Of a stretch of DNA of 64,000 nt, positions 31,310 through 40,234 are shown piece by piece. The stretch comes from CAZZCU01 sp964652825 (lineage in GTDB: Bacteria; Bdellovibrionota_B; Oligoflexia; Oligoflexales; CAZZCU01). Both the position numbers and the translations under genes were made by a program. Positions within the stretch are counted from its first letter, which is position 1. Every line of letters begins with the position of its first letter. The DNA is taken from NCBI GenBank assembly GCA_964652825.1, contig CAZZCU010000003.1:62001-126000 (forward strand). Reading direction: 5' to 3'. The notes beneath the pieces were generated by a model, which saw nothing but the letters and a program-made list of their open reading frames with translations, did no database searches and was not told where the DNA came from.

Positions 31310-33067
31310 TTGGATTTAGGAATTGTCGGTAATTGCCAATACAGCGCCTTGATTGACCGGCAAGCGACCGTCGTCTGGATGTGTTGGCCGCGTTTCGACT
31401 CTAGTTTTGTCTTTGGTCGGCTTCTCGACAGCGAGCGGGGTGGCGAATTTAGTGTTCGCCCGGCTGGCGAAGATACCATGGGCGAACAAGAGTACTTGGT
31501 TAATACCAACATTTTGCGAACAGTGTTTCATACCGCCAAAGGTGATTTCGAGGTCATTGATTTTGCGCCGCGTTTTCGGCTCGATGGTCGCTACTGTCGA
31601 CCAAATGCTTTGGTGCGTATTATCCGACCTTTGTTGGGTGAGCCGTTAGTGCGGGTCGTCTGTCGGCCGACCTACGACTACGGCCGCCGTGTTTTTAAAC
31701 CTACGCTTCATTCCAACAAATTAATCTATGAGCTTGATGATCAAGTCATCACTTTGAATACCGATGTGTCTTTGAATACGATCGAGGAAGAGCGACCGTT
31801 TCTTTTGAGCAAAACACATTATCTTTTGTTGAATATGGATTTTGCGCCGATCGATGAGGTAGCTGCTGTTTGTGAACGGTACTTTCAGCAAACCAGAGAC
31901 TATTGGCAGACCTGGGTCAAGCACTGTCATTTGCCCGCCAATTATCAAAGAGAAGTCATACGTTCGGCTTTGGTGCTGAAGTTACATCAGTTTGAGGATA
32001 CGGGTGCGGTTACCGCCGCCACGACGACAAGCTTGCCAGAGGCGGCAGGTACTGATCGATGCTGGGATTATCGTTACTGCTGGCCAAGAGACGCACATTT
32101 TGCTTTGACGGCATTTCGGCGACTGGGTCACTTTGAAGAACTGGAAGGCTTTGTTAACTATCTGCGGACGATCAGTGAAGTATCGCAGGAGCGTATTCAG
32201 CCGGTTTATGGATTGAGCGGCGAAGCTAATTTAAAAGAAGAAATTTTGCCGCATTTAAGCGGCTATCAGGGAAAACATATTGTTCGTATTGGCAATCAGG
32301 CTTTTGAACACATTCAAAACGATGTTTACGGTGAGTTGATTTTGGCAATTGCGCCGTTGTTTCTGGATGCCCGTTTTTCAGCGAATGCGACCCCGCCGCC
32401 ACAGATGATGCTGCAAAACCTCCTTCAGAAAATTGATAGCCATTTGTACGCGGAAGATGCGGGACTGTGGGAGTTTCGTGATCGTCCCAGTGTTCATACA
32501 TTTACGATGTTGATGCATTGGGCTGGCAGTCGCCGCGCTATTCAAATCGCCGAGATATGTGGTCTGACTGCGGAGCATCGTTTGGCGGTGCGTTTGGAGG
32601 CCGAGGCCAGGCAATTTATCGAGGCTCATTGCTGGAATGAGCAGTTGGGCGCTTACACACAGGCCAAGGACTCCAGTGATCTCGATGCCTCCATGTTGTT
32701 ATTGGTTAATCTTGGTTTTATCAGTCCGAATGATCCGCGTGCGGCCCGGCACGTGCGGACTTTGACTGAAGGTTTGGCTTTGCAGAATTTGCTCATTCGT
32801 CGCTATGCACATGTTGATGACTTTGGCAGAACCGATAACGCTTTTACGATTTGTTCTTTCTGGTTGGCAGAGGCTTATGCGCGGATTGGCGAGAAGGATC
32901 TGGCTCGTCAGTTGTTTAACCGTCTACTCAATTGCGCAAATCACTTGGGCTTATACAGCGAAGATATCAATGCTGCGACTTTGGAGCAGTGGGGTAACTT
33001 CCCACAAGTATACTCGCATGTTGGTTTAATTCATGCGGCGTTTCTACTCAGCGACCCATGGGAATAA
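31310..33067 (+). CDS. GH15 glucoamylase/trehalase-like hydrolase
   Basis: About 585 residues. It begins LDLGIVGNCQYSALID, the usual GH15 start, with the N-terminal beta-sandwich (about 1-215) and a later (alpha/alpha)6 barrel with CWDYRYCWPRDAHFALTAF, NQAFEHIQNDVYGELILA and the general-base region WGNFPQVYSHVGLIHAA. TTG 31310, five bases after GGAG, fits the family N-terminus; a TTG at 31286 is possible. The family cleaves alpha-glucosides; bacterial cytoplasmic members act on glucans or trehalose. It is 13 bases before the fused trehalose synthase, so a role in glucan/trehalose turnover is likely. Confidence 0.88.
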   Translation: MDLGIVGNCQYSALIDRQATVVWMCWPRFDSSFVFGRLLDSERGGEFSVRPAGEDTMGEQEYLVNTNILRTVFHTAKGDFEVIDFAPRFRLDGRYCRPNALVRIIRPLLGEPLVRVVCRPTYDYGRRVFKPTLHSNKLIYELDDQVITLNTDVSLNTIEEERPFLLSKTHYLLLNMDFAPIDEVAAVCERYFQQTRDYWQTWVKHCHLPANYQREVIRSALVLKLHQFEDTGAVTAATTTSLPEAAGTDRCWDYRYCWPRDAHFALTAFRRLGHFEELEGFVNYLRTISEVSQERIQPVYGLSGEANLKEEILPHLSGYQGKHIVRIGNQAFEHIQNDVYGELILAIAPLFLDARFSANATPPPQMMLQNLLQKIDSHLYAEDAGLWEFRDRPSVHTFTMLMHWAGSRRAIQIAEICGLTAEHRLAVRLEAEARQFIEAHCWNEQLGAYTQAKDSSDLDASMLLLVNLGFISPNDPRAARHVRTLTEGLALQNLLIRRYAHVDDFGRTDNAFTICSFWLAEAYARIGEKDLARQLFNRLLNCANHLGLYSEDINAATLEQWGNFPQVYSHVGLIHAAFLLSDPWE

Positions 33068-33080
33068 AGGCTAGATAGGT

Positions 33081-35309
33081 ATGTATCAGAATCATATTCC
33101 AGATGGTAAACAGCTGTTCATTGTCTCTAATCGAACGCCAGTCAGTTTGGAGAAAGATGGATTAAGCATAACCGCCGGTGGCGGTCTGGTTGCCGGGCTA
33201 AGCTCGGCACACTCATCGACAAAGTCAGTGTGGATTGGTTACTGCGGAGAAAGTCCGGGAAAACAACATCAAAAGGTTCGTGAGCAATTGTTGTCTGAGT
33301 ATCGTGTTATATCGGTGCCTTTGGAGGCTGCGCAGTACAAAAAATATTATGAAGGCATGGCCAATGCGACGATTTGGCCCCTGTGTCATTATTCACCGAC
33401 ATTGATTGAGTATCGCCAGGATTTTTGGCTGGCTTATGAAGCGGTGAACGCGGCCTTTTGTCAGAAAATCGCCGACGTTGCTCAGGTTGGTGATTATATC
33501 TGGATTCATGATTATCATCTGATGCTGCTACCTGCCATGTTGCGCGAAGCCCGGCCGGATCTTCATATCGGCTACTTTCACCATATTCCCTTTCCATCGT
33601 CGGAGATTTTTAGAACGCTACCACAGCGAAAAACCATGCTGCGAGGTTTGCTTGGGGCGGATATCGTCGGCTTTCACACTTATGATTATGTGCGGCACTT
33701 TCTTACCTGTTTAACTCGTATTCTGGGTGAAGATGTCTCGTTAAGTCAGGTTCAGTTACCCCATCGCTCGGTTAAAGTCGGCGCTTTCCCACTCGGCATT
33801 GATATTGAGCGGATCAAAGATGCCACGCGGACCGAATTGTTTCAGCAACTCGAGAGGGATTTAGCTAATTTAGGTACTAAGGATAAAACGGTGCTGTTGG
33901 GTGTAGATCGTTTGGATCACACCAAAGGTATTCCTCAACGTCTGATGGCATTTGGTGCGTTGCTGGAGAAGTATCCTGATCTGGCCAAACAAGTGGTTTT
34001 TGTACAAATCTGTGTTCCGTCACGTGAGAATGTCAGAGCATATCGTCAATTAAAACTCGAAGTGGAACGTTTGGTTGGAGAAATCAATGGCCGTTATGCG
34101 ACGCCCGGCCATACGCCTATTCAATATCTTTATCGAACGTTTCGGCCGGAAGAAGTTTATGCCTTTATGAGAATGGCGGACGTGGCGGTTGTCACGCCTT
34201 TACGCGACGGACTTAATCTAGTGTGCAAAGAGTTTGTTGCTTGCAAGGGGGAAAGCCCCGGGACTTTGATTCTAAGCGAGTTTGCCGGAGCAAGTGCGGA
34301 GTTAGGGGAGGCTATTCTTGTGAATCCCTACAATATCGATGAACTCGCGCAAGCCATGTATAAGGCGATCGAGATGCCTGTTGAGCAACGTCATGAGCGT
34401 ATGTCGGCATCTTATCGTCGCGTTGCCAGTTATAATAACGAAGCCTGGTTTAAAGAATACATGACGACTTGGTCAGCTGTTGTGGATGCGGTCCATGCCA
34501 AGTCGTTGCCGTTCGATGCAACAGCTTTTGTCCTGCTTTCCAGCAAACTAAAGAGCAATAAAAAGTTAAATATTTTTCTTGATTATGACGGCACGTTAGT
34601 GCCGATTGCTCGACGGCCGGAGCTCGCGCTGCCTAGTCCGCAACTGAAAGCTCTGCTAAACGAAGCTAATACCGGCCTTAATCTGATCATCGTCTCGGGA
34701 CGACCACGGGATTTTTTCGATCAGCATTTTCCCGTGAATTCTTGTCATATGTTTGCGGAATATGGGGCGTTTTTCCGCGAGCGTGGTCAAGACAAGTGGC
34801 ATGATTTGTTGTCGCCGGCAAGTTTTGAAGAAGTAAAATCGCTATGTTTGGAAACGTTTCGGACTTTTGAGGCACGCGTACCACGTTCGTTTACCGAAAT
34901 TAAAGAACGATCATTGGTGTTTCACTATCGCGAATCAGAACAGATATACGCCAAGACTCAAGCTCTCGAGCTACGCGAGTTGCTCGATCAAAGTCTGAAT
35001 AGAACTATGTACAATGCAACTTTGGGTAAGCGTACCGTGGAAGTGCGCTCGGCTATCTGTCAGAAGCAAGAAGCCGTGAAGTATTATTTGGAGAAATATG
35101 CTGCGGATGACAAAGATTCCGAATTTATTTGCATGGGTGATGAGGCGACCGATGAGGCGATGTATACCGTTTTCCCGGAACGAAATATTTCCTTTCATGT
35201 TGGTAAGCTTAGTTATCATGCTCGCTATAGCGTTAAGTCTCCGGAAGAGGCTTTAGGGATCATTGCGCAATTCAGTCGTATGTTAAAAGACGGAATTGAT
35301 AGGCATTAG
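33081..35309 (+). CDS. otsA-otsB: Fused trehalose-6-phosphate synthase/phosphatase
   Basis: A 742-residue bifunctional enzyme. The N-terminal GT20 domain (about 10-480) has IVSNRTPVS, GGGLVAGL, YIWIHDYHLMLLPAMLR, GYFHHIPFPSSEIF, VGVDRLDHTKGIPQRL-type LLGVDRLDHTKGI, and TPLRDGLNLVCKEFVA. The C-terminal HAD phosphatase (about 495-735) starts FLDYDGTLVPIARRP with the nucleophile Asp near 500 and has GDEATDEAMY. It makes trehalose from UDP- or GDP-glucose and glucose-6-phosphate via the 6-phosphate, as an osmoprotectant or reserve. E. coli keeps the two as separate genes. Downstream of the GH15 gene in one operon. Confidence 0.95.
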   Translation: MYQNHIPDGKQLFIVSNRTPVSLEKDGLSITAGGGLVAGLSSAHSSTKSVWIGYCGESPGKQHQKVREQLLSEYRVISVPLEAAQYKKYYEGMANATIWPLCHYSPTLIEYRQDFWLAYEAVNAAFCQKIADVAQVGDYIWIHDYHLMLLPAMLREARPDLHIGYFHHIPFPSSEIFRTLPQRKTMLRGLLGADIVGFHTYDYVRHFLTCLTRILGEDVSLSQVQLPHRSVKVGAFPLGIDIERIKDATRTELFQQLERDLANLGTKDKTVLLGVDRLDHTKGIPQRLMAFGALLEKYPDLAKQVVFVQICVPSRENVRAYRQLKLEVERLVGEINGRYATPGHTPIQYLYRTFRPEEVYAFMRMADVAVVTPLRDGLNLVCKEFVACKGESPGTLILSEFAGASAELGEAILVNPYNIDELAQAMYKAIEMPVEQRHERMSASYRRVASYNNEAWFKEYMTTWSAVVDAVHAKSLPFDATAFVLLSSKLKSNKKLNIFLDYDGTLVPIARRPELALPSPQLKALLNEANTGLNLIIVSGRPRDFFDQHFPVNSCHMFAEYGAFFRERGQDKWHDLLSPASFEEVKSLCLETFRTFEARVPRSFTEIKERSLVFHYRESEQIYAKTQALELRELLDQSLNRTMYNATLGKRTVEVRSAICQKQEAVKYYLEKYAADDKDSEFICMGDEATDEAMYTVFPERNISFHVGKLSYHARYSVKSPEEALGIIAQFSRMLKDGIDRH

Positions 35310-35376
35310 CGAGTGATTTTTACATTTTCCCATAATCTTAATTGTCTGCCGTCCGATACACCAGGAATATATATGT

Positions 35377-36735
35377 ATGGGACGACTGTGTGTGCAGCTG
35401 ACAACCAAAGATTATTTCATTTATCATTTATTTCGCGACTATCCATATAGCTCGGCGTTGGAGCAGGCTTATTGTCAGCGCATGGAAGCGCGTCGCCGCG
35501 CCTTGTATGAAGATATCAATTTCTGGGGCACGCTTGCCATCATTTTCTTATCCTTAGTGCTGACTTACATTATTCGCCTTGGCGGTGAGCATCAACGTGC
35601 GGACATTATCTATGTGAGTCATTGGTGGCTGCTCGGTGTTATGTGTTTGTGGCCGGTCGCCAGACACATGCGGATTAAAAAGCGGCAATTCCTGGTGCCG
35701 TTGAATTTAAGTTGCATGATGTCTTGGGCGTTATGTGTTTACGATATATCTGCCCATGGTCAAATGATGGGCGTGTATGCACCAACGACTTTTGCGGCTT
35801 TGATCATTTGTTTTCTGATATTTTTCGCTTACAGCAACTATATTCTCGACATCGTTGCAGTGATCGTCGGTTGCTTGGTGGTGGCGGCTTATTGGCAACA
35901 TCCCGACTGGCTAGTCGCCATGACCTTAAACATATGGTTTGTGTTTGGCGCCTCCAGCTTCAACCGGATTCGTTGTCGGGCAAATCGAATTGATTTTATC
36001 GTCAAATTTCGTGAGCAGTCGCGGTATTTGCCGCGGCAGGTATTGTGGCGTGGGATCGTCGAAGATAAGCAAATTGATGAGGTGTTTCTCCCAGCTAATC
36101 GTACCTGTGTTTGTCTCTCCAGCGATTGGCGGAATTATCAGGATCTGACATCGCGTTACACGCCAGCTAAGCTCGCCGAGCTTTTGAGTCGTTACTATCG
36201 TATGACAAATGACGTTTTGGAAAAATGCATTCCCTCCGGAAATTATTTCTGTGATTGGATTGCTGATGAGCTTTTTGTGGTTTTATTCACTGATCTTCCG
36301 GATGGAGAGCGTCATCTGTGGGAGCAGGCGATCGAGTTCGGGGTTCGCCTGATCCAACAAAAGAATGAGTTTTTGCAAAGTCACGGAGCACCAGAGGCGA
36401 TTGATATCGGCATTGCCGGAGGCGATGCATTTGTTGGCATGATGGGTCCAAGCGGGCAGGCAAAGACGACAGCTTTGGGGGAAGTTCCTGGAAAAGCGCG
36501 CCGTATTCAGACGTTGGGTAAGGATTTGCGTATGGAGCTGGGGGAGCAGGATCGAGTTATTTTTGTGACGCAGCACGTTAGTTCGTTGACGATGTTGGAA
36601 TCGATAAAAACATACGAGCTCAAGGATTACCAAAAAGTCCGTAGTATTGAAGAGCGTCGATTCTTCTACGTGGAGCCGATGACGGCCGGATCAAGTAGAT
36701 TGTCGGACGCTCAGCAATTGCGAAAAATTCTTTAG
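35377..36735 (+). CDS. Membrane class III nucleotidyl cyclase-like protein
   Basis: A 452-residue protein. About six membrane helices lie between residues 45 and 205, then a linker and a cyclase homology domain (about 235-400). The two metal aspartates can be aligned (LSSDWRNYQDLT; WIADELFVVLF), as can IGIAGGDAFVGMMGP. In the transition-state motif the usual Asn is Gly (GEVPGKARRIQ), the Arg being kept. Activity is therefore uncertain: a low-activity cyclase, or a nucleotide sensor. No strong ribosome site precedes the ATG; AGGA is 12 bases away. It follows otsA-otsB by 67 bases and its stop overlaps the convergent GIN-domain gene. Confidence 0.75.
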   Translation: MGRLCVQLTTKDYFIYHLFRDYPYSSALEQAYCQRMEARRRALYEDINFWGTLAIIFLSLVLTYIIRLGGEHQRADIIYVSHWWLLGVMCLWPVARHMRIKKRQFLVPLNLSCMMSWALCVYDISAHGQMMGVYAPTTFAALIICFLIFFAYSNYILDIVAVIVGCLVVAAYWQHPDWLVAMTLNIWFVFGASSFNRIRCRANRIDFIVKFREQSRYLPRQVLWRGIVEDKQIDEVFLPANRTCVCLSSDWRNYQDLTSRYTPAKLAELLSRYYRMTNDVLEKCIPSGNYFCDWIADELFVVLFTDLPDGERHLWEQAIEFGVRLIQQKNEFLQSHGAPEAIDIGIAGGDAFVGMMGPSGQAKTTALGEVPGKARRIQTLGKDLRMELGEQDRVIFVTQHVSSLTMLESIKTYELKDYQKVRSIEERRFFYVEPMTAGSSRLSDAQQLRKIL

Positions 36736-37442
36736 AACTGCTGCAAGATGACCGCGGAATCGTCGACTTGCGTATTGGATTCTTTGGGTTGCTTCTTTAA
36801 ACGCAAGATTGCTTCGTCACTAAGTTCCGCTTCCAGTTTATTATTCACATTTACTTGTACATCAGCATTGTCGGACGAACTGATTTCAGCGGACTCGGTA
36901 AGTAGTTCGTTGCCGGTAAAAATGGCTTTGTCTTCTGCCTGAATAAACAGTTCATTAGTAGCACCTGATGCCTCGATTTCGGACGAGTCTGAGGCAAAAA
37001 CACCAAGTTGATCCGCATTTATATCAATCAGGCGAAGTTTGGCGTTGTCGCTCAACTCGACTTCCATGTCAGACATTTTCAGGCCTTTGATATTCAGCCT
37101 GACATTGTCGGCTACTCGGACAGAGCGTAGAGCTTCGCCGGGGATGTCAATAACGATAGCTTGCGAGGGATAGGGTTTGCAGGCGCAGTCAATTTTAACG
37201 ATCAGAGTTTCGTCATCAAGAGCCGTTTTCACGGTTTCGATGATGTTGTCATCCGCGGTAACTTTGATTTTACCATCACTCCCCGGCACTAAATTGATGA
37301 TTAAATCGCCAGAGATTTCAACGGCATCAAAAGTTCCAAACGTTCTTTCGTCGGTCTTGGTGTTTCCTGAGCCGGCAAGTTTGGGCAAGGTGACACAGGC
37401 GGTTACGGTTATCGTTAACAGTATGGTATATAGAGATTTCAT
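36732..37442 (-). CDS. Lipoprotein with GIN (DUF2807) domain
   Basis: A 236-residue lipoprotein (lipobox TVTAC, Cys16). From about residue 35 it is a repetitive beta-helix of the 'auto-transporter adhesin head GIN' type: FDAVEISGDLIINLV, IKVTADDNIIETV, VRVADNVRLNIKGL, MEVELSDNAKLRLIDI, LGVFASDSSEIEASG, ELFIQAEDKAIFTG. Such domains are common exported proteins of unknown function that may bind surface polymers. TAGGGGAGG precedes the ATG. Divergent from the mnmC-type gene. Confidence 0.82.
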   Translation of the reverse strand: MKSLYTILLTITVTACVTLPKLAGSGNTKTDERTFGTFDAVEISGDLIINLVPGSDGKIKVTADDNIIETVKTALDDETLIVKIDCACKPYPSQAIVIDIPGEALRSVRVADNVRLNIKGLKMSDMEVELSDNAKLRLIDINADQLGVFASDSSEIEASGATNELFIQAEDKAIFTGNELLTESAEISSSDNADVQVNVNNKLEAELSDEAILRLKKQPKESNTQVDDSAVILQQF

Positions 37443-37516
37443 GGCTTACCTCCCCTAGGCATAAAGCGTACCTTAGTATACAAAGACCAGGTAGCACAAA
37501 CAAGAATGATGGATCA

Positions 37517-38308
37517 ATGACATTGGAAAGCACTTTGAATCTTACAGTTATTAAGACCGACGACGGCAGCGATACGGTTTATTGGCCGCAGTACGGCGAA
37601 AGTTTTCACACTGGTTGCGGAGCGCTGACGGAAACGCAGCAGCTTTATATGATTGCCAGTGGTTTTAAAGAACGCTTGCATTTGCATCCTGGTCTTAATC
37701 TGAGCGTGCTGGATGTTGGTCTTGGCCTGGGTTACAACGCTCTGGAAACTATCGGGACATGGTATCTCGCACCCCAACCTGGCAATCTGACAGTTACTAG
37801 TTTGGAAATGAGCGCTGGACTCGTGACAAAACTCACGACTTTAACTGGCGAGTGGATGTCGGCTTGGTCGGAGCAGTGGTTGAACTGGACGCGTGCTGCG
37901 CGGCAGATCAACGCTAATCTCTATAAGGCTGAGATTATGCATCCATCGGGCGTTATATGTAGCTGGTGGATTGTGGTTGCTGATGCATCGCAACTCAGTA
38001 GCCTGCCGGTCGCTGACTATGATTACGTCTGGCAGGACGCATTTTCGCCTAAACGTAATCCCGAGATGTGGACTAGAGACTGGTTTGCCAAGGTTAATTG
38101 TTGGTGCAAGGTTGATGGTCTGATTGCGTCGTATAGTTGTGCGCGCATCGTGAAGGATGCCATGCAGGAAGCCGGATGGAAATATCGTCGGATTAAAGGC
38201 GCCATTGGCAAACGTCATTGGCTGCTAGCCAACAAAATTAACTCTGAAGACGGCGATCAGTCGTTACCACTGAATACCAGTGCCGAGACCGATATAAGCC
38301 AAAGTTAG
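37517..38308 (+). CDS. MnmC-type tRNA methyltransferase domain protein
   Basis: A 263-residue SAM-dependent methyltransferase. LDVGLGLGYNALE is the SAM site (about 75-87), VTSLEMS the second strand, and YVWQDAFSPKRNPEMWT the family signature near residue 170, ending with KGAIGKRHWLLA. This is the methyltransferase half of MnmC (nm5 to mnm5 at the wobble uridine), without the FAD oxidase half; stand-alone forms exist in other bacteria. The last 45 bases overlap the convergent barrel-protein gene. Confidence 0.85.
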   Translation: MTLESTLNLTVIKTDDGSDTVYWPQYGESFHTGCGALTETQQLYMIASGFKERLHLHPGLNLSVLDVGLGLGYNALETIGTWYLAPQPGNLTVTSLEMSAGLVTKLTTLTGEWMSAWSEQWLNWTRAARQINANLYKAEIMHPSGVICSWWIVVADASQLSSLPVADYDYVWQDAFSPKRNPEMWTRDWFAKVNCWCKVDGLIASYSCARIVKDAMQEAGWKYRRIKGAIGKRHWLLANKINSEDGDQSLPLNTSAETDISQS

Positions 38309-39910
38309 ATCCATGGTTGAGGCGTTTGAAGCGGTATCGTCTCTATCATTTGCCAGCGCGATTCCTTCGTACCAGAAGAAAGCCAGAAACGATGAGCGGA
38401 ATGAATAGTTTTGCGTCCAGCGAGGTCCCGCAATCCACGTATCAAGACCAAAGCGGTTTACGTGAATCGAAGTATTTTCTTTCGCCGCCGCCTTTTTCAC
38501 GAAACCGCCGATGTCCGTACCGTACCATCCACGCACGAGAACGCGAAAAATCGTGCGTTCAAGACCCAGCTCCCAACCGACGCTTGGGTCATTCTCCAGT
38601 TTGAAATCAGTCTCACCATCGGTGGATATGCTTTTGGCATCAAGATTCCAAAGATTGATTTTTGGTGTGATGTCGATACGGTCGAATATTCCGTAAGTCC
38701 AATTTTGGATATTCAAACCAAAGGCCCAGCCGAGTGCCATGCGATTCCATTTGAATTTGGTTTCCGTTGTCACCCCATTGGTATCGATGACTTCCGAAGT
38801 TTGTGGTGAGATATCATAATAGAAGCGAAGACCACCGCCGTTGCCACTCGATCTTATCTCGGCGACCAGACCAAATAGACTACTTTCTTTGAGTAATTGG
38901 GGATCAGTGATCACTGACATACCGTAGCGTAGAGAGACGACACCACTCATAAAATTTTCGCGAAAGGCGACGTCCGTGACATCAGAATCTTTGCCGGTCA
39001 AAAGATTCGTGTCGTTGCTTGGTCGTACGCCGAGCGCCAAGAAGCGATAAGCGCTATCAACTAGGTTATTCAGTTCTTTCTTGCGCATGCCTGGGCCCGC
39101 AACACTATGGGCCCAAAGGGCGCCGCCAGCGATGACTTGTTCGCTCTTTTTATCAACAGACCAAAGTGGAGTGACTTCTTCGCGGCTCGCAGTCTGGGTT
39201 TGCTCTGTTTTGCCGAATACCCGGTAGCCGAGGAAGTTCATGTTGCCTTTGGTCTCGGTCTTAAAACGACTGGACTCTTCATCCCAGGTTGTTTCAAACA
39301 AGCTCATGTTTTCTGGTGGATTCGGGAGCAAAAACTTCGCATTTTGCCGAGATTTTCGTCCGGAAACTGCCGCGCCAGAACCGACCTTCTCTGTGCTTTT
39401 GACCATCATCATTACCGGCATGCTATCAAGCAGCGCATAGGCGGTTAAATCGGCTAGATCGATGTCTTTAAAGTACCCGTAGGCTTTTTTGGTTGCTGGT
39501 AGATTGATTCTGTTGAGGACGGTGGCGGGTTTGTTTTTTGGCTTGTGAACAAGGGTTAGGCGAAGACCGGCCGTGCTCTCCTGAACGCGGAGTGTCCATT
39601 CGCTTTCTTTTTCGGTTCCGGAAGCCAATTTTTTATTGACGTAACAGGTGTAGCTGTCGAAGGCGCCAAACCCCCAGGGGCCATTGCCAACTGTCATCGA
39701 TGCTCCAAGAGCACTGCAGGCATTTACCCAGGCAGTTCGATCAACGGAGAGACGTTGTTGTTTGGCTGGCTTGGTGTCGCCAGCCTTTGGCCGCGCACGG
39801 GAAAGCGTCAGAACGATATTCAAATGAAACGGCTCGGCAGGTGCCGCCCGCAGCTCAGTTATTGTGCTTAATGCCAGCAAAACAGCCAGTACGTGGCATA
39901 AGGCAGCCAT
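38264..39910 (-). CDS. Large exported barrel-like protein, unknown
   Basis: A 548-residue protein with a signal peptide (to about LRAAPA, residue 25). The first 200 residues form a soluble domain with a few cysteines (WVNACSALGAS, YTCYVNKK); the second half is rich in amphipathic strands and ends LTLAYIGLGTGIQW with terminal Trp, as in outer-membrane barrels. I recognise no family. No partner gene is obvious: it overlaps the mnmC-type gene tail-to-tail and starts opposite the SRP RNA. An unusual, lineage-specific surface protein seems likely. Confidence 0.68.
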   Translation of the reverse strand: MAALCHVLAVLLALSTITELRAAPAEPFHLNIVLTLSRARPKAGDTKPAKQQRLSVDRTAWVNACSALGASMTVGNGPWGFGAFDSYTCYVNKKLASGTEKESEWTLRVQESTAGLRLTLVHKPKNKPATVLNRINLPATKKAYGYFKDIDLADLTAYALLDSMPVMMMVKSTEKVGSGAAVSGRKSRQNAKFLLPNPPENMSLFETTWDEESSRFKTETKGNMNFLGYRVFGKTEQTQTASREEVTPLWSVDKKSEQVIAGGALWAHSVAGPGMRKKELNNLVDSAYRFLALGVRPSNDTNLLTGKDSDVTDVAFRENFMSGVVSLRYGMSVITDPQLLKESSLFGLVAEIRSSGNGGGLRFYYDISPQTSEVIDTNGVTTETKFKWNRMALGWAFGLNIQNWTYGIFDRIDITPKINLWNLDAKSISTDGETDFKLENDPSVGWELGLERTIFRVLVRGWYGTDIGGFVKKAAAKENTSIHVNRFGLDTWIAGPRWTQNYSFRSSFLAFFWYEGIALANDRDDTASNASTMDLTLAYIGLGTGIQW

Positions 39911-40073
39911 TTTCGGACTCCGGTCAGTAAAAAAGAAATTCAGCTACTGTTAAGAAAAGTTTAATGAAAATCACTGGATAGTGGAACCCCTTCTGTTAAA
40001 AATATCGGAAACATTTTGCGTTTTTGCCGGATTTCAGTAGACTTGGCGGCCACTGTGAGCCCTCGTATGAGCT

Positions 40074-40185
<112 letters not shown>

Positions 40186-40234
40186 CGCTTCAAGCCAACA
40201 TAATTCAAGACCTGATGTGATGAGGGTTTGCCAA

